A stretch of 64,000 nucleotides of DNA. It comes from Mortierella sp. BCC40632 (taxonomy: Eukaryota; Mortierellomycota; Mortierellomycetes; Mortierellales; Mortierellaceae). The position numbers and the translations under genes are program-made. The notes beneath the pieces are model-generated. The model was given only the letters and a program-made list of their open reading frames with translations, had not been told where the DNA came from and did not search any database. Positions 24,837 to 36,446 of the stretch are shown here, in pieces (position 1 is the stretch's first letter; every line of letters starts with the position of its first letter). Location: the NCBI GenBank assembly GCA_011634665.1, contig WAEK01000002.1, positions 1,137,001-1,201,000 on the forward strand. Direction: 5' to 3'.

Positions 24837-26132
24837 CGAACTACAAGATGAGATGATTCACCCTTCCATCGTTTTTTTTTTCCTCCGATCTCCCAATAGT
24901 ATGGAAGTGTATCGAAAAAGTTTTTCAACAACGAGGACGAGAATGTGATTTTATCGATGGCAAAGGCACAGTATTGTCTTGCCAAGCAGGAGAAGAGTCC
25001 TGAAAAGATGCTTCAGGCCTTGTCTATGGCGCAGAGAGCATTCCGACTCAACCCTAGTGACAAAACGGCACTTTACGATATTGCGCTTATTCAACAATCC
25101 TATGCACAGCTGATCTCAGATCGTTCTCCTAGCCAACGCACAGTGAAGGATATTCATGATGCCATGTCGGGATTGGGAGTTGCCAAGGGGTAAGCAGTCT
25201 TTATTTTATTTTATTTTTTTTTTCATCCGCAAGGGGGTGATACACAGAATGTTTGCGAATGATGCTAATTCCAAAATTCTCTTTGACACGGCTCTCTCTC
25301 TCTCTCTCTCTCTCCATAGTATTCTGAAATCACTGATTGCAGTTCCTGCAAAAGAACATGTATACTATGAACGCGAGATTGCAGCCCAGCGTGAGAAGCA
25401 CGGAGACTCGCTACTTTCTATTCTCCAGCGCAAGCTCAAGGACCAAGAAGGCTTTGAGGCTGAGAAGCAAAAGGCCCTGAACGAGACCCTCAAGAAGCGT
25501 GAGGCCGAGAAACAAAAGAAGGAAGAAGAGGAACGGATACAACGAGAGAAGCAGGAACGAGAGGAACGTGATATTGCAGAGCGTCGCCGAGCTCTGGATC
25601 AAGATGTGAAAGAGACACAACGTGAGTTGGATGAGTTGAGTCGGGAGCGTGCGGAGCGAAACAAGAGGATGATGGCCAGTGATGATGAAGTGAGTGAAGG
25701 AGACCTCGAAGGTGGAGGGGAGCGTGAAGGCAAGAAGCAGAGGAAGGAGAGGAAGCAAAAAGAGCCCAAGGAGCCAAGGGAACCCAAGGAGCCAAGAGAA
25801 CCCAAGGAGCCCAAGGAACCCAAGGAGCGGAAGGGCAAGCTGCGTAAAAAGTCTGAATTGGATCGTCGTGCTCGGAGCAAGAGTGCTGAAAGAGATGACG
25901 AGGAGATGAATGATGACACGGGCTCCAACCGGGGATCATCCAAGAAATAGTAAGTGTCTTTCTCTCTTTCTTTTTTTATTTCTTGTTTTTACATGATGTT
26001 CTTCTCCTCGACTTGATGGAGTAGATAGTTTGTCTGACCCCCCCGATGCGTCTTTTTTTTTTTTTTTTTTTTTTCTGCCTTGATAGCAAATCAAAAGAGA
26101 CGATCGATTCGGATGATGAACTCTCGGACTAG
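21806..26132 (+). CDS. CTR9: Ctr9, TPR scaffold of the Paf1 elongation complex
   Basis: Eleven exons: 21806-21958, 22104-22167, 22305-22493, 22552-22570 (19 nt), 22666-22942, 23065-23544, 23643-24413, 24533-24769, 24900-25189, 25320-25949, 26087-26132; 1051 aa against 1077 in yeast. Tandem tetratricopeptide repeats cover about residues 40-850 (for example FDDAHRHFKQVLGENPRSIP, YADACACYSKAVAHNPDN, QRAEDIYKDIAAKYHGYADA). A Lys/Arg/Glu coiled coil follows, then a Lys/Pro/Glu repeat (KEPREPKEP) and an acidic end, ETIDSDDELSD. Ctr9 holds together Paf1, Cdc73, Leo1 and Rtf1 on RNA polymerase II and promotes H2B ubiquitylation and H3K4/K36 methylation. The 19-nt exon 4 is needed for phase: skipping it breaks the frame. 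If the last intron is retained, a stop arises at the junction and the acidic end is lost. Confidence 0.92.
22591..22664. repeat. (TC)17 followed by A40, abutting a CTR9 acceptor
   Basis: Inside CTR9 intron 4 a TC repeat (22591-22624) runs straight into 40 A residues (22625-22664), and the acceptor AG uses the end of the A run (G at 22665). The pyrimidine tract is thus pushed about 40 nt from the splice site. Confidence 0.9.
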
Positions 26133-26649
26133 GATAGCTTGACCATGGTGCCGACCCACAGGCCAACGATGACGCGTTTGGCTCGATAGACGACCGGAAC
26201 TGATTCAAACCAAGGCCTTTTTCCACAGCCCTGGATAATACAAATCTTCTACACTTTTATTCATTGAACAGTCACTCTCTCTCCTCCAAAAAATATGAGG
26301 TGCTGATGACCACCTTTTTTTTTTTTTTTCCTGCACCTCTTCCATCTTTACTCCTCTCCTCTCCCCGCCCTTCCTTTAGTCATCGCACCTCACAGCCACA
26401 AAGACAAAACGTGTGCGAGAAAAAAAAAAAGAAGAAGAAGAAAAGAAAAAAGAAAAGGCATAGTAGTGGTTGCAGACCTGTCCAGAAAAGAAAAAAAAAA
26501 AAAAAATCCTTCCCCATCCCTCCGATTCTCAACACCGCTCATCTAAAGCACGGAGAGGCATCAGTCCAGACGGAATAACGAAAGAAACAAAAAGAGAAAG
26601 TGAGAAAAAAAGAGAGAAAAAGAGAGAAAGAGAGAAAAAGAAGGGAACC
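26133..26649. other. Spacer between CTR9 and the ankyrin-UBA gene
   Basis: T run near 26311-26329, several A-rich runs and a purine-rich leader (GAGAAAAAGAG repeats) just before the next ATG. No gene seen. Confidence 0.5.
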
Positions 26650-29600
26650 ATGTCTACCACCAAAAAGAACAAAGTCCGCGCAATGCCAGCACTCCCGACC
26701 CAGGTCGCGCCGTGTCTCGTCCAGTCACTTGCTCATGAAGACTGGGCAGCCGAGGCACAACGGGTTAGTGACGATCAAATTCAGGCATTCTGTCGGGAGT
26801 ATGTCAAGGTGAGGCCAGCGAGGAGGAGGAGGAAGAAGAAGAAGAGGAGAAGAGGGCGAGAGGAGGGGAAGAAAGAAAGAACGATTCCTTTTACACCTTT
26901 GCAACTACATTTTCGAGCGCAGTTGAGAAAGGATCGTTCTTTTTTTTTTATATATATATAATTAGCAGGCGCGTTCTTTCTGAAGAATGGAAAAGAATGA
27001 GCACAACTGGGATGATCATTGTAGGAAATGGCGGCGAAGGAAGGGAAGGAAGGGAGAGGGAGAAGGGGGGGGGGAATGTATGGTGTTCTCTCTCTCTCTC
27101 TCTACTCTTTACTCTCTACTCTCTACTCAATTGACCTTGGTTGCCTTCCTTCTTCCGTGCACACATTCTCTCCTCCCTCCTATCTGAAAAAGATAATAAT
27201 TACGCCAAATGGTGGCCACAGGTGTCAACTAGAAGAGAATGAAGAGATGGGAAGAAGAAGAAGAAGAAGCAAAAGACAACACAATGTCATTTAGCAAAAT
27301 ACAACTACAGCCTCACATCATTATTTCTCCCAAGGACCCAAGTCTTCATCAAGCCTTGGAAAAAAAAAAAAGGAGAGAAGGAAAAAAAAAAAAAAAAAAG
27401 AGGACAAAGGTATCCTCGAATCTATATATTTTTTTTTTTTTTTTCTACCATACTCATGCAACAGTGTCTGCCCTTCTTTTTCAACTCCAACCACTCCAAA
27501 ATAGACCGCGCCCGAGGATGAAAGCGTTATCCAACCGGACGACCACATTAGGGTAATGAGAAAGCTTTTTTTTTTTATTTCTTCCATGAAAAAAAAAAAA
27601 AAAGACAATGGTCCATGCATGGAATCTCTGAAGGAGAACCAAAGAGCCTTTCTTAGTTTATCTCTCTCTGGACTGGACATGGGTTGGTTGGTTGGTTTCT
27701 GACCATTCTGCTTTTCTTTTTTTTTCATCCCTTCCGATTCTCTTTCTCTCACTCTCACTCACTCTCATACACTCACTATCTCTTCTCTTTTTTTGTACGT
27801 TCATCGGTCTATTTTTTGTCTCTGCGTTGTTTCGTTCACTTTTTCCCGACACCGCCCCTTCTTCCTTTCGTCCCCTCTCACCCCCCCCTCTCCTCTTCTT
27901 CTTCTTCTTCCTTGGGTCTCTCCCTTTGGGTCCCCTCCTATTCCGCCTTTTCTCTCTTTCTCATTTGTCGTGTCTATAGAGAATCACGACCGCCCTTGCT
28001 CACTACGCGACAAGAGGATTGCCAGGGGCTGGCAAGACTCCACACGACGAGCACCAGCGTCCTTCAGAGTACGCCCTGTCACCAGAGGAGCTCATGAATG
28101 TCTATGCACAGATGATCCGCAACAGGAACGGTAAGCCTTGTTTCTCTTTCTTTCTTTCTTTTTCTCTTTCTCTTTCTCTGGTTATTCTTGACTTGCTTCC
28201 ACTCACATGCAAGCATAAAAAAAAAAAACTGACCTGACGATCTATTCTGCGACACTTTGTAGGGCTAAATCAAAACATGAGGGAGGTACTCACTGACCAG
28301 ACCTTTGCAGTCTCGGGAAACGTCGGCTTTGGTCAAGGAGATCATGCCGGTCATTCATCCCAACATACTCAACATCATTTCCAGAGGACCCCATCCGTGA
28401 AACCACCAACTCCAGGACAGACTCGACAGCAACAAGAGACAACAGAACAACGGTGTGGATGTGGCCAGGATCACTGCACCTTGGATGTAGAAGTGGACGG
28501 CAACGATGATAGCGTAGCGTTTCCGGACGATTGTTATGAAGATGAACCAGACGAAGAAGAGGACGACGACGACGAAGATGATGATGATGAAGAGGAAGAG
28601 GAAGAGGAAGAGGAAGAAGAAGAAGAAGAAGAAGAAGAAGAGGGTGTGGGAGAGGAAGTGGAAGAGGAGGAGAGTATGGATGACGAAGAATACGATGACG
28701 ACGATGTGGTTGACGGCTATGCACATCATTATGAAGAAAGCAATGTCAAGATGATGGCCTACGAAGAAGAAAAGTTGAAACTGGAGACAGAACGAAAGAT
28801 CCGAGAGGAACAACGTCGACGCAAGGAAGAAGTTCGTCGAAAGAAGTTAAATGACCGACAAAAACAACGGCAGGAGAAAGGTACTGTGGAGGAGGAGGGA
28901 AAAGGAAAGGAGATTCTTTTCTCTCACTCACTCTTGCTTTTTTCTTTTTCTTTTTCTTTTTTTTTCTTTTCCCCCCCATGGGAACATCAAAAGTTCTTGA
29001 TCACAGGGCGGGTTCAATAGAGATATTTGACTGACATTTTGGACCGACATGATTGACCTTCAAAAAAAAAAAAACAAAAACAAAAACAAAAATAGAGCGG
29101 ATCCTTCTGCTAAAACGACTACGACTTGAAGACGAAGTACGCCGCAAACGAGAAGCAGAAGAGAAGCAAAGGAGGGACCGACTCGAGGAAGAAATGCGCA
29201 AAAAGCGAGAAGCTGGTAATGGGGATGCATCCAGCTGCCATTTCTTCTTTTTCTGTCTTTTTCGCTTTCATTTCGCCAAGCTCTTGGTACCTGATTTTTG
29301 AATTTGCCCATTAATGCTTCTCTCCTTATATATATATATATATTTAAAAAAAAAATAGCGGAGGCAGATCAGAAAGCAAGATCATTCCTATTCCAGAGCA
29401 CTCTTCAATCTCGGATCGATCTTGCAAAACAAATGGTGAAATGTGTGCCAGAAGACTCGGGATCCTTAGAGGGCGTTCCAAAGTTCTCCTCAGTAGCGGC
29501 GAATCGACTTGTCGGATGGGAGTTTACGACGACTGTAGAAGGCGTTGGAGAAGTCAGTGAGGAAAAGGGTATTCAGGAAACACTGTTACATGTGGCTGTT

Positions 29601-32600
29601 CGTGTGGGTTGTGTAGATCTCGCCATTTTCTACATTGCCTCAGGTAAGCCCATGTTGGTGGTGGCGGTGCTGTTGTGCCAAAGCAAGAACGCACCGAGTA
29701 GCCCTCCCACTAATTCTTTCTTGGAATACTAGGTGCACCCTTGGACGCCCTGGATGCAGATGGACTAACACCACTACATACGGCTGCAAAGTTTACCTCG
29801 CCATTCGAGATTTGCAAGCTATTAGTAGAAAAAACTGTTCACCACATCGATCGCACTTGCATCACCTCACAAAAAACGGCACTTCATTATGCAGCACAAA
29901 ATGGGTATGCCGATCTGGTTAGCCTTCTAATTCAACACCATGCTAGGGTCAATGCTCTGGACGTGAAGGGGAACACACCAGAGGCACTAGCAAAAGCTGG
30001 ACTGGACAGTGCCTCGCCCGAAAAAAACACTAAAGCAAGTAGTAACAACTCTGCCAAGCAAAAAGATCCGACCAAAGTCCAAAAGTTCACAGAGACGCTC
30101 CAACACCTTCACAAGGCCCTTGCTGTTATCAAGGTAGCGCAGAGCCGGAAAGATGCACAGCTTGAAGAACAAAGGCGGAAGGAGGAAGCCCTGGCACGAG
30201 AGGAGGCCGAAAAAGACAATGCTGCGCGTCGAAAACTGGAAGAAAAACTGGAGGCAGATCTTCGAAGACGTCTCGAGGAAGAAAAAGAACTTGAACGACT
30301 AAAGGCAATGGCATCAGATCCCAGTGGCAACAGCAACAACAGCAACAAGAAGAAAAAGAAAAAAAAGGGCAAGGGTGCAGGAGATGCATCTACGACAGTC
30401 ACCAGGGATTCCAACCAGTCATCTTCTGGAAACCAAAATGCTACCAAGTCTGAACAGTTGGCTGAATCGACAAAATTGTCACCGTCCAAGACGTCTGCCA
30501 ATGAAAAACTCACAGCCGCTGATGACTCTCAACACTCAAAGTCGCTTTCAGCAGCCTCGAAATCGTCTTCAACGTCAAGTCCGTCGCGTTCAACATCAGT
30601 ACCCTCATCGGTACCAGTAGAATCATCGGCAGTAAATCAGACCTCTCCAGATTCAATGACTTCCTCGACTGCAAAATCAGCTCCAACTAGGATTCCAAAA
30701 CCAAAGACAGCCTACCGTCCGTCTCAGTTGGTGGTAGTGCGGCTTACTGATATGGGTTTTCCTCTTCGCGATTCCAGGAAGGCGCTTATTCAGACAGAAG
30801 GAAAAGTGGAGGATGCTATTGATTTGTTAACAACAGGTGCTCAGTTGGCGGATGATTCAGAAGACGAGGCTGAACAACAGGTGGCAGAAAAGGCTAGGAT
30901 GGCGACCAAAGGTCCAGCCGCCGAGTCAAGTACGGCCACAATCACAACCTCAACAGCAGGTTCTGGAAATGCGAGGCCACAGAGCCAACAGAGACAGCAA
31001 CAAGAGACTCCAACAAATGGAGCAACTGTATCAGATCAACCCCGGCGCTCCTCAGTACCAGCTCAGCAGTTTGTTCCTGTCTCACCAGCTCAACCACTTC
31101 ACGCTCAGGCACAAAATATCATCTCTCCTCATCACCATCCACATCCGCATCCACATCCTCACTCACATCTTCATCCTCATCATCACCCTCAGCACCCCTA
31201 TCCGCCTACACAACACTATCACCCGGCACAGCCACAGCATCCACCCCAGCAACAGCCACCTCAACAACCGCCACAGTCATTCCAGCAGCAATTCTCAAAG
31301 CCTGCAGCTGGACCTCATCCGAACGGACAGGCCAGGTCAACAGCTCCTCATCCAGTCCAGATTTTGCAGAGATCACATCCTGCAGGCCCTCATGCCCAAC
31401 CTCGTAATGTCCCCACACAGGTACTACAACGTCCTCCACCCCACACGCCCCACGGCGGAATGATCAACCCACACCAAAATACGGCCTCAGCACCAGGCAC
31501 GAGGAGTTCGTTTTCAGGACAGGGTGCACCGCCCATGATGGTGTCGATGCCGATGGCAATCTCTAGCCCCGGCATCCAAACCTCTAACACGGCTCCTAGT
31601 TTTATTGGTCAACGCCCTGTTCAACCTATCCCACCTTCGCGGGCACCTTATGGCTATGGAGCGCCTGGCGGTGGAAACAATAGTGGAAACAATAACAATC
31701 CATCGATAGGCAACAAACCGCTCATGTCTCCACCACTCCCTATTGGAACCCCTAGCAACCATGGCAATAACAACAGGACAGTGACATCGACTCCTATCTC
31801 TGGTTCAGGGCCTGTCCTCGATCGAGCCCCAGGTCGAGGATCATTGCCTGGAGATGTCAGCGTCAAGATCGACGGAGTGACTCGCAAGTTTGGTAGTATG
31901 GACCTATCGTCGTCCTCGTCGACAACAACAGGGAATGGTATGGGCACAAATGGACCTGATTTCGGGTCTTTGGGCTCTTCGTTCTCATCAGGCTTTGTTG
32001 GTGCAGGCAACAATGGATCGAGTGCATGGGACATCAACATGTACAACAAGTCGTCTTCCATCACTGATTCTGTCAACATGGCATCGTCCCCCACATCTAT
32101 GATGGGCCATAGCCTTTGGGGTGCACCAGGTCTTGGTTTGCCAGGCGCTCCGCTGTTGCCATCGTCTGGCAGAGATGTCCTTGCTGGCGGTGGTGGAAGT
32201 GGTCATTCAGGAACAGGGACGGATGCCTCGCTGGCCTCTCCGTTTGGAACACCGTTCATGTCGACGTTTTCAGGACCTGCTACAGGACTCCAACATCCAT
32301 TCCAACAACCACTTGCAGCACACCCACCACCGTTCCATCCACAACAGCAACCACAAGGGCATCCACTCTCTCAACGTCCATCTCAGCAACAGCCGCCTCA
32401 TCTTTTGCGACGTGGGCCGATGGGTGGGCCTTCGATGGAAGGAGGTCAACCAGGGTTTGGGAATGATACAGAGCTGGATCTTGGCAATGCTGAGGGAGAG
32501 ATGATCAAGGATATGTTGGCCATGACAGGAGTGATTGATTCGGACGAGATGGAGAATCTAGAGGTCGAATACACACGTCTTGGTTCTGGACAAAACTCGA

Positions 32601-32913
32601 TCGCACCAGGATCTAGAGCTGTTGGAAGGGGTCGAAACCTTTGGGGGATTGGAGTGAATACAAACGGGAATGGGATGAGTCATGGGAATGGGAATGGATC
32701 GGTGGATCATTCAAGTGACTATTCGATTTCTGCAGGGATTCCTTCAAGTGGACATGGATTACCTTCCCCCATCGGAACCGTGAATGGTCAAGCACTCCCA
32801 CTTTCGGGTATGGGAACACGAAGAGGATTTGATGTTGATGGTCATGGCTCTGGTAAGTTTTTCTCTTGCTTTTTATTTTGATCATTTGTTTATTTGACCG
32901 TTTGCTCGCTTGT

Positions 32914-32944
<31 letters not shown>

Positions 32945-33737
32945 CAGTGTGGTTTTGTGATTGATTGTGTGTGTTTGCCTCGGTCAAAATTGGGCCAAGT
33001 CCAAAGACAGGTTCTTGAATAATGAATTTTTTTTTTGTTGATTGGTCAAATATATATCTATTATATTATATTATTTACGTGTTTCTTTTTTTTTTTTTTT
33101 TTTTTTTTTTGCTTTGTGCTAGTTGTCGTTTCGGATCCTAGGCATCAGGGAGTATCCGAGTACAGTCAATGGAAATCAGGTTTTGCACTGGAGCAGACGA
33201 TGATGTATTCCACCTTGGCCCATCCGATTCAACGTCAAGGATCCACCTCTTCTTCGACCACTTCTTCTTCATCTCCATTTGTGGATAGTTTCTTTGGATC
33301 GACGGTTTCTTCTAGTGGAGTGACTTCGGGACATTCGATCTCGTCCACTTCTTTTGGATTGCATCCTCAAAGTCTACTTTCTCCTCAACAACAACAACAG
33401 CAGCAACAGCAGCAACAGGTGTCCATTCAAACACAGCAACAACCGCCTCAAGCACCACATTCACCATTGTCACCATTTGAGTATTCGTCCTTTAATGGGG
33501 CGATGAATGGTGGGTTTGGAAGGGGGATGGGATCAGGGCCTGGAATGAATCATGTGAATGTGAATGGTGGAGGTATGCATCCGACCAAAGGAGGAGGAGG
33601 AGGAGGAGCAAGCCTGAATACGACCACGTCTCCGTTGCTTTCGACAAACACTGGATTTGGAACGATTGGAGGTAGTAGTAGTAATAGTAGTAATGGAAGT
33701 CGATCCAGTATTTCTGGAGCAACTTCTTCTAAAAAAA

Positions 33738-33769
<32 letters not shown>

Positions 33770-33835
33770 AAAAAAGCAATTAATCTGAAAAGGAAAGGAG
33801 GAGGGAAGAGGAGGAAAAGTGAGGCCAACCGATGA
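26650..33835 (+). CDS. Large ankyrin-repeat and UBA-domain protein
   Basis: Eight exons: 26650-26808, 27505-27552, 27980-28130, 28263-28880, 29096-29215, 29359-29643, 29733-32852, 33123-33835; 1737 aa. Order: a short conserved-looking N-terminal region (1-150), a Cys-His motif (CGCGQDHC) near 190, an Asp/Glu-only tract (about 211-265), a Lys/Arg/Glu coiled coil (about 290-390), three to four ankyrin repeats (about 434-560: TLLHVAVRVG, TPLHTAAKF, TALHYAAQNGYADLVSLLI), a basic coiled coil with KKKKKKGKG, a UBA domain (about 793-830: RLTDMGFPLRDSRKALI, VEDAIDLL), then 900 residues rich in Gln, His, Pro, Asn and Gly. A more ordered segment, DLGNAEGEMIKDMLAMTGVIDSDE-like, lies near 1380. Ankyrin plus UBA suggests a ubiquitin-linked scaffold; function is not known. 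The last 35 residues include 16 Lys encoded by a poly-A tract, so the C-terminus is uncertain. Confidence 0.75.
33732..33775 (+). repeat. Poly-A tract in the last exon of the ankyrin-UBA gene
   Basis: About 26 A, one G and about 20 A sit in frame near the 3' end and would encode a run of lysine. Length errors here would shift the C-terminal frame. Confidence 0.85.
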
Positions 33836-34039
33836 AAGGAGGAGAGAGAAGGAGAATTTCCTTGTCCTTGAACCTGTAAGTCTGTCTTGGCCGCAAAAAA
33901 AAAAGCTCTTTATCCCTTCTTCTTTCTATCTCTCTTTTCTCTCTTCCTTTCTTTCTCTCTTTCTCTATCTCTATCCTGTAATAAATCACGACAAGGTACA
34001 TGAAGGGTAGGTAGCGGGGGGGGGGGAGTAAACTATTCA

Positions 34040-34070
<31 letters not shown>

Positions 34071-34077
34071 TTTTTCT

Positions 34078-35595
34078 TCAAAAGTACAAAGACTCTTTCT
34101 CCTGGGCTTGAGCACGCTTCAATTCCTTTCGACAATTGAAGGATCGTCGATCAATCTTTTGGGTCGAATGTTGATATGGTTCAACAAAATAGAACCGGGA
34201 TCGAGTTCGTCTTGGTGGTATTGGTCGAATTGAAGATGGAGATGAAGATGGAGATGGGGATAAAAATGCTGGGTTTGGTGGTGGTGGTGGTGGAGGCGAT
34301 ATGAAGGGTGGAGCAAGAGATTCCAGCGGTGCAACCCGATGAAATGATGATGATGTTGTTCCTCTTTGAAGAAATGAATAATGCGGTTTGGAAAAAGTGG
34401 TAAAGTCAACTTTATCAATTTCCTCCTCTTCCTCCTCCTCCTCTTCTTCAGCTTCTTCCTTTCGTCTCTTCTTTTTGATCCCCCCAAATGTTGTAAACTT
34501 GGACTTGAACTCGAAGGGATCCAACAATGAACTCGAATCATCCGTCTTAGAGTTGGAAAATGTTGAGCAAGAGGTCATTGCTCTAGTTTTTCTTTCTCTT
34601 TCGGTGATATGTTGTCGAGTAGAGGTGACCCAAGGTGTGAACGAGGTTGGATCCATTGTCGGAAAAGGAGTGACAGAAGGTAAAATAGTTTCAGAAACCC
34701 CCATGGGTGAAGCGTCCTGTTGGACAGTCCAATGATATGTCGAATGGATTGGATCCAATCTAGAATCCAACGTCGTCGTCGTTGTCGTCAATGTCAATCC
34801 TGGGGAAATAGGTCTTGGCCAAGACAAGGAAGGGTTTTTGTGGTGGTGATGGTGATAGTAGTGTGGGTGAGGGGGGTGGTCATTTTCTTGGTCGTCTATT
34901 GACCACCACCATGTCGTATCTTGAACTGCCGTTGTTGGCTCCACAGGCGATCTAGAGTTCATAGGTAGCCAGTTTTGAACCCCAGTCTCTGATGGTTCTA
35001 CCAAGGACACATTGGAAGCAATTGGCATCGGCAAGGAGGAAGAACGAGGTTGAGAGACACTCAAAGAACTATGAATAGCAGTGGTGGTCTCGATCGATGG
35101 ATCGGATATAGTCCAATGTGGTATCCAAGTGGAATCTGTATTCGAAACGGGGTCAACAAACCCCATGGGTGATTCGTTCATCAAGGTTGTCATCAACCTC
35201 ATGGTTGATGCCGTCGAAGACTCTTGTGGATTCGGATTCAAAGAATGAACCCAAGTCGAAGGATGAGTTGACGTGTTTTGAACGTCTTCTGTTGTTTCCA
35301 TCCACTCCAATAGATTGGATGAGTTTAAAGTGAGATGTGAGATCGGTTCTGATGGAAAGAGTGAATGATTCGCTTTAGGAACCCAGGGTAGACCTTGAAG
35401 TGATGTCTCTGAAGAGGCGAAATGTCCTGCTATGGTGGAAGTGGTTGTGTCATTGGGAAATGAGAGGAAAGTGTTTCCCATCAATGGGATTGGGGTATGA
35501 GCATGGTCAAAGGAAGAAGATACCCTTGGAGGATGAATTGCCTTGATAGGAGGTTTCGACAAAGTGGATTCACTCTGTTCACGTCGTCGAATCAT
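34078..35595 (-). CDS. Orphan Ser/Thr/Trp-rich protein
   Basis: Intronless 505-codon frame, much longer than expected by chance in this AT/CT-rich spacer, with ATG at 35595. I recognise no family. Residues 1-300 are Ser/Thr/Pro-rich with about ten Trp residues in short similar settings (LPWVPK, STWVHSL, STWIPHW, QNWLPM, FTPWVTS) and two copies of an SPMG motif. A His run (YYHHHHHK) lies near 235, a Glu run (11 or so) follows KKKRRKEE near 390, and a poly-Pro segment (SPPPPPPPNP) comes near 440. The C-terminus is basic (RRTRSRFYF, NCRKELKRAQAQ). No signal peptide or membrane helix is seen. The KKKRRK stretch could be a nuclear signal. The gene is convergent with the ankyrin-UBA gene. Real-gene status is likely but not certain. 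Confidence 0.55.
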   Translation of the reverse strand: MIRRREQSESTLSKPPIKAIHPPRVSSSFDHAHTPIPLMGNTFLSFPNDTTTSTIAGHFASSETSLQGLPWVPKANHSLFPSEPISHLTLNSSNLLEWMETTEDVQNTSTHPSTWVHSLNPNPQESSTASTMRLMTTLMNESPMGFVDPVSNTDSTWIPHWTISDPSIETTTAIHSSLSVSQPRSSSLPMPIASNVSLVEPSETGVQNWLPMNSRSPVEPTTAVQDTTWWWSIDDQENDHPPHPHYYHHHHHKNPSLSWPRPISPGLTLTTTTTTLDSRLDPIHSTYHWTVQQDASPMGVSETILPSVTPFPTMDPTSFTPWVTSTRQHITERERKTRAMTSCSTFSNSKTDDSSSLLDPFEFKSKFTTFGGIKKKRRKEEAEEEEEEEEEEIDKVDFTTFSKPHYSFLQRGTTSSSFHRVAPLESLAPPFISPPPPPPPNPAFLSPSPSSSPSSIRPIPPRRTRSRFYFVEPYQHSTQKIDRRSFNCRKELKRAQAQEKESLYF

Positions 35596-36409
35596 TTTCC
35601 TTCTTCAACTTTTTTTTTTTTTTTTTTTTGTTGTCAAGGCGGGTTACAGTTTGGAATGGAAAAGAGGCTGTTGCTGTTTATATATTGCCAAGATTCCAGA
35701 GTCGGTTACGCGTCAATTTAAAAGAAAAAAATCGCTCGACGCAGAAGAAAAGAAAAAGGCAAGTAGGGTCCACTTTGATCGGGGAAAAGTTGAATGGTTT
35801 CTCGAGATGGATGAAGGATAGTAAGTGTGGCCCCTCCAACCTCTGAGCGCGACAGAGACTGTCGAAGAAGAGTGCTCGAACAGACAAAGGAGTAAAGAGA
35901 GAAGAGAATGGGACACTCACTTTCTTGCTACTGCTTATTATTATTATTATTATTATTTCCTCATTTTCGACCGCAATCAGGTTTGTACTTTTTATCGGTC
36001 TACATCGCCTCCATAAAAAAAACACACGACAACACTCGAGCATAGTCACTCTCAAGAGTGGATCGTTGAGAGGAAAGGAGGGAAAAAGGGGAGGGGGAGG
36101 GAGATGAGGAGGAGGAAAAGAAGGGTGGATACTTTTCTCTCGCTGATCTTCCTATGCCTGTTATCCCTCTTCGATGACGAATCAACAAGAGTAAAACAGT
36201 GCTGTTGTTTTCTCTCAAGGCGTTACCAAGCTCGATAGGGCCCATTGCCTTTCATCTCTAGACCTCCTTTTATTTTTTAATTTTTTTTTTTTTTTTAGTT
36301 ATTTATTGCTGCTGATGCTGATGCTGTAGCATTGGAATTTGTGGTAGTGCTGGGGTCAGCCTCTTTTTATTTTCTATAAAAAAATAGTGGGCCCCTGGAT
36401 CTTTTGAGA

Positions 36410-36446
<37 letters not shown>

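Noticed and set aside
28290..28813. Minus-strand frames of 144-152 codons
   Set aside because: Shadow of the acidic tract of the ankyrin-UBA gene; antisense of GAA/GAT codons gives Phe/Leu/Ile runs.
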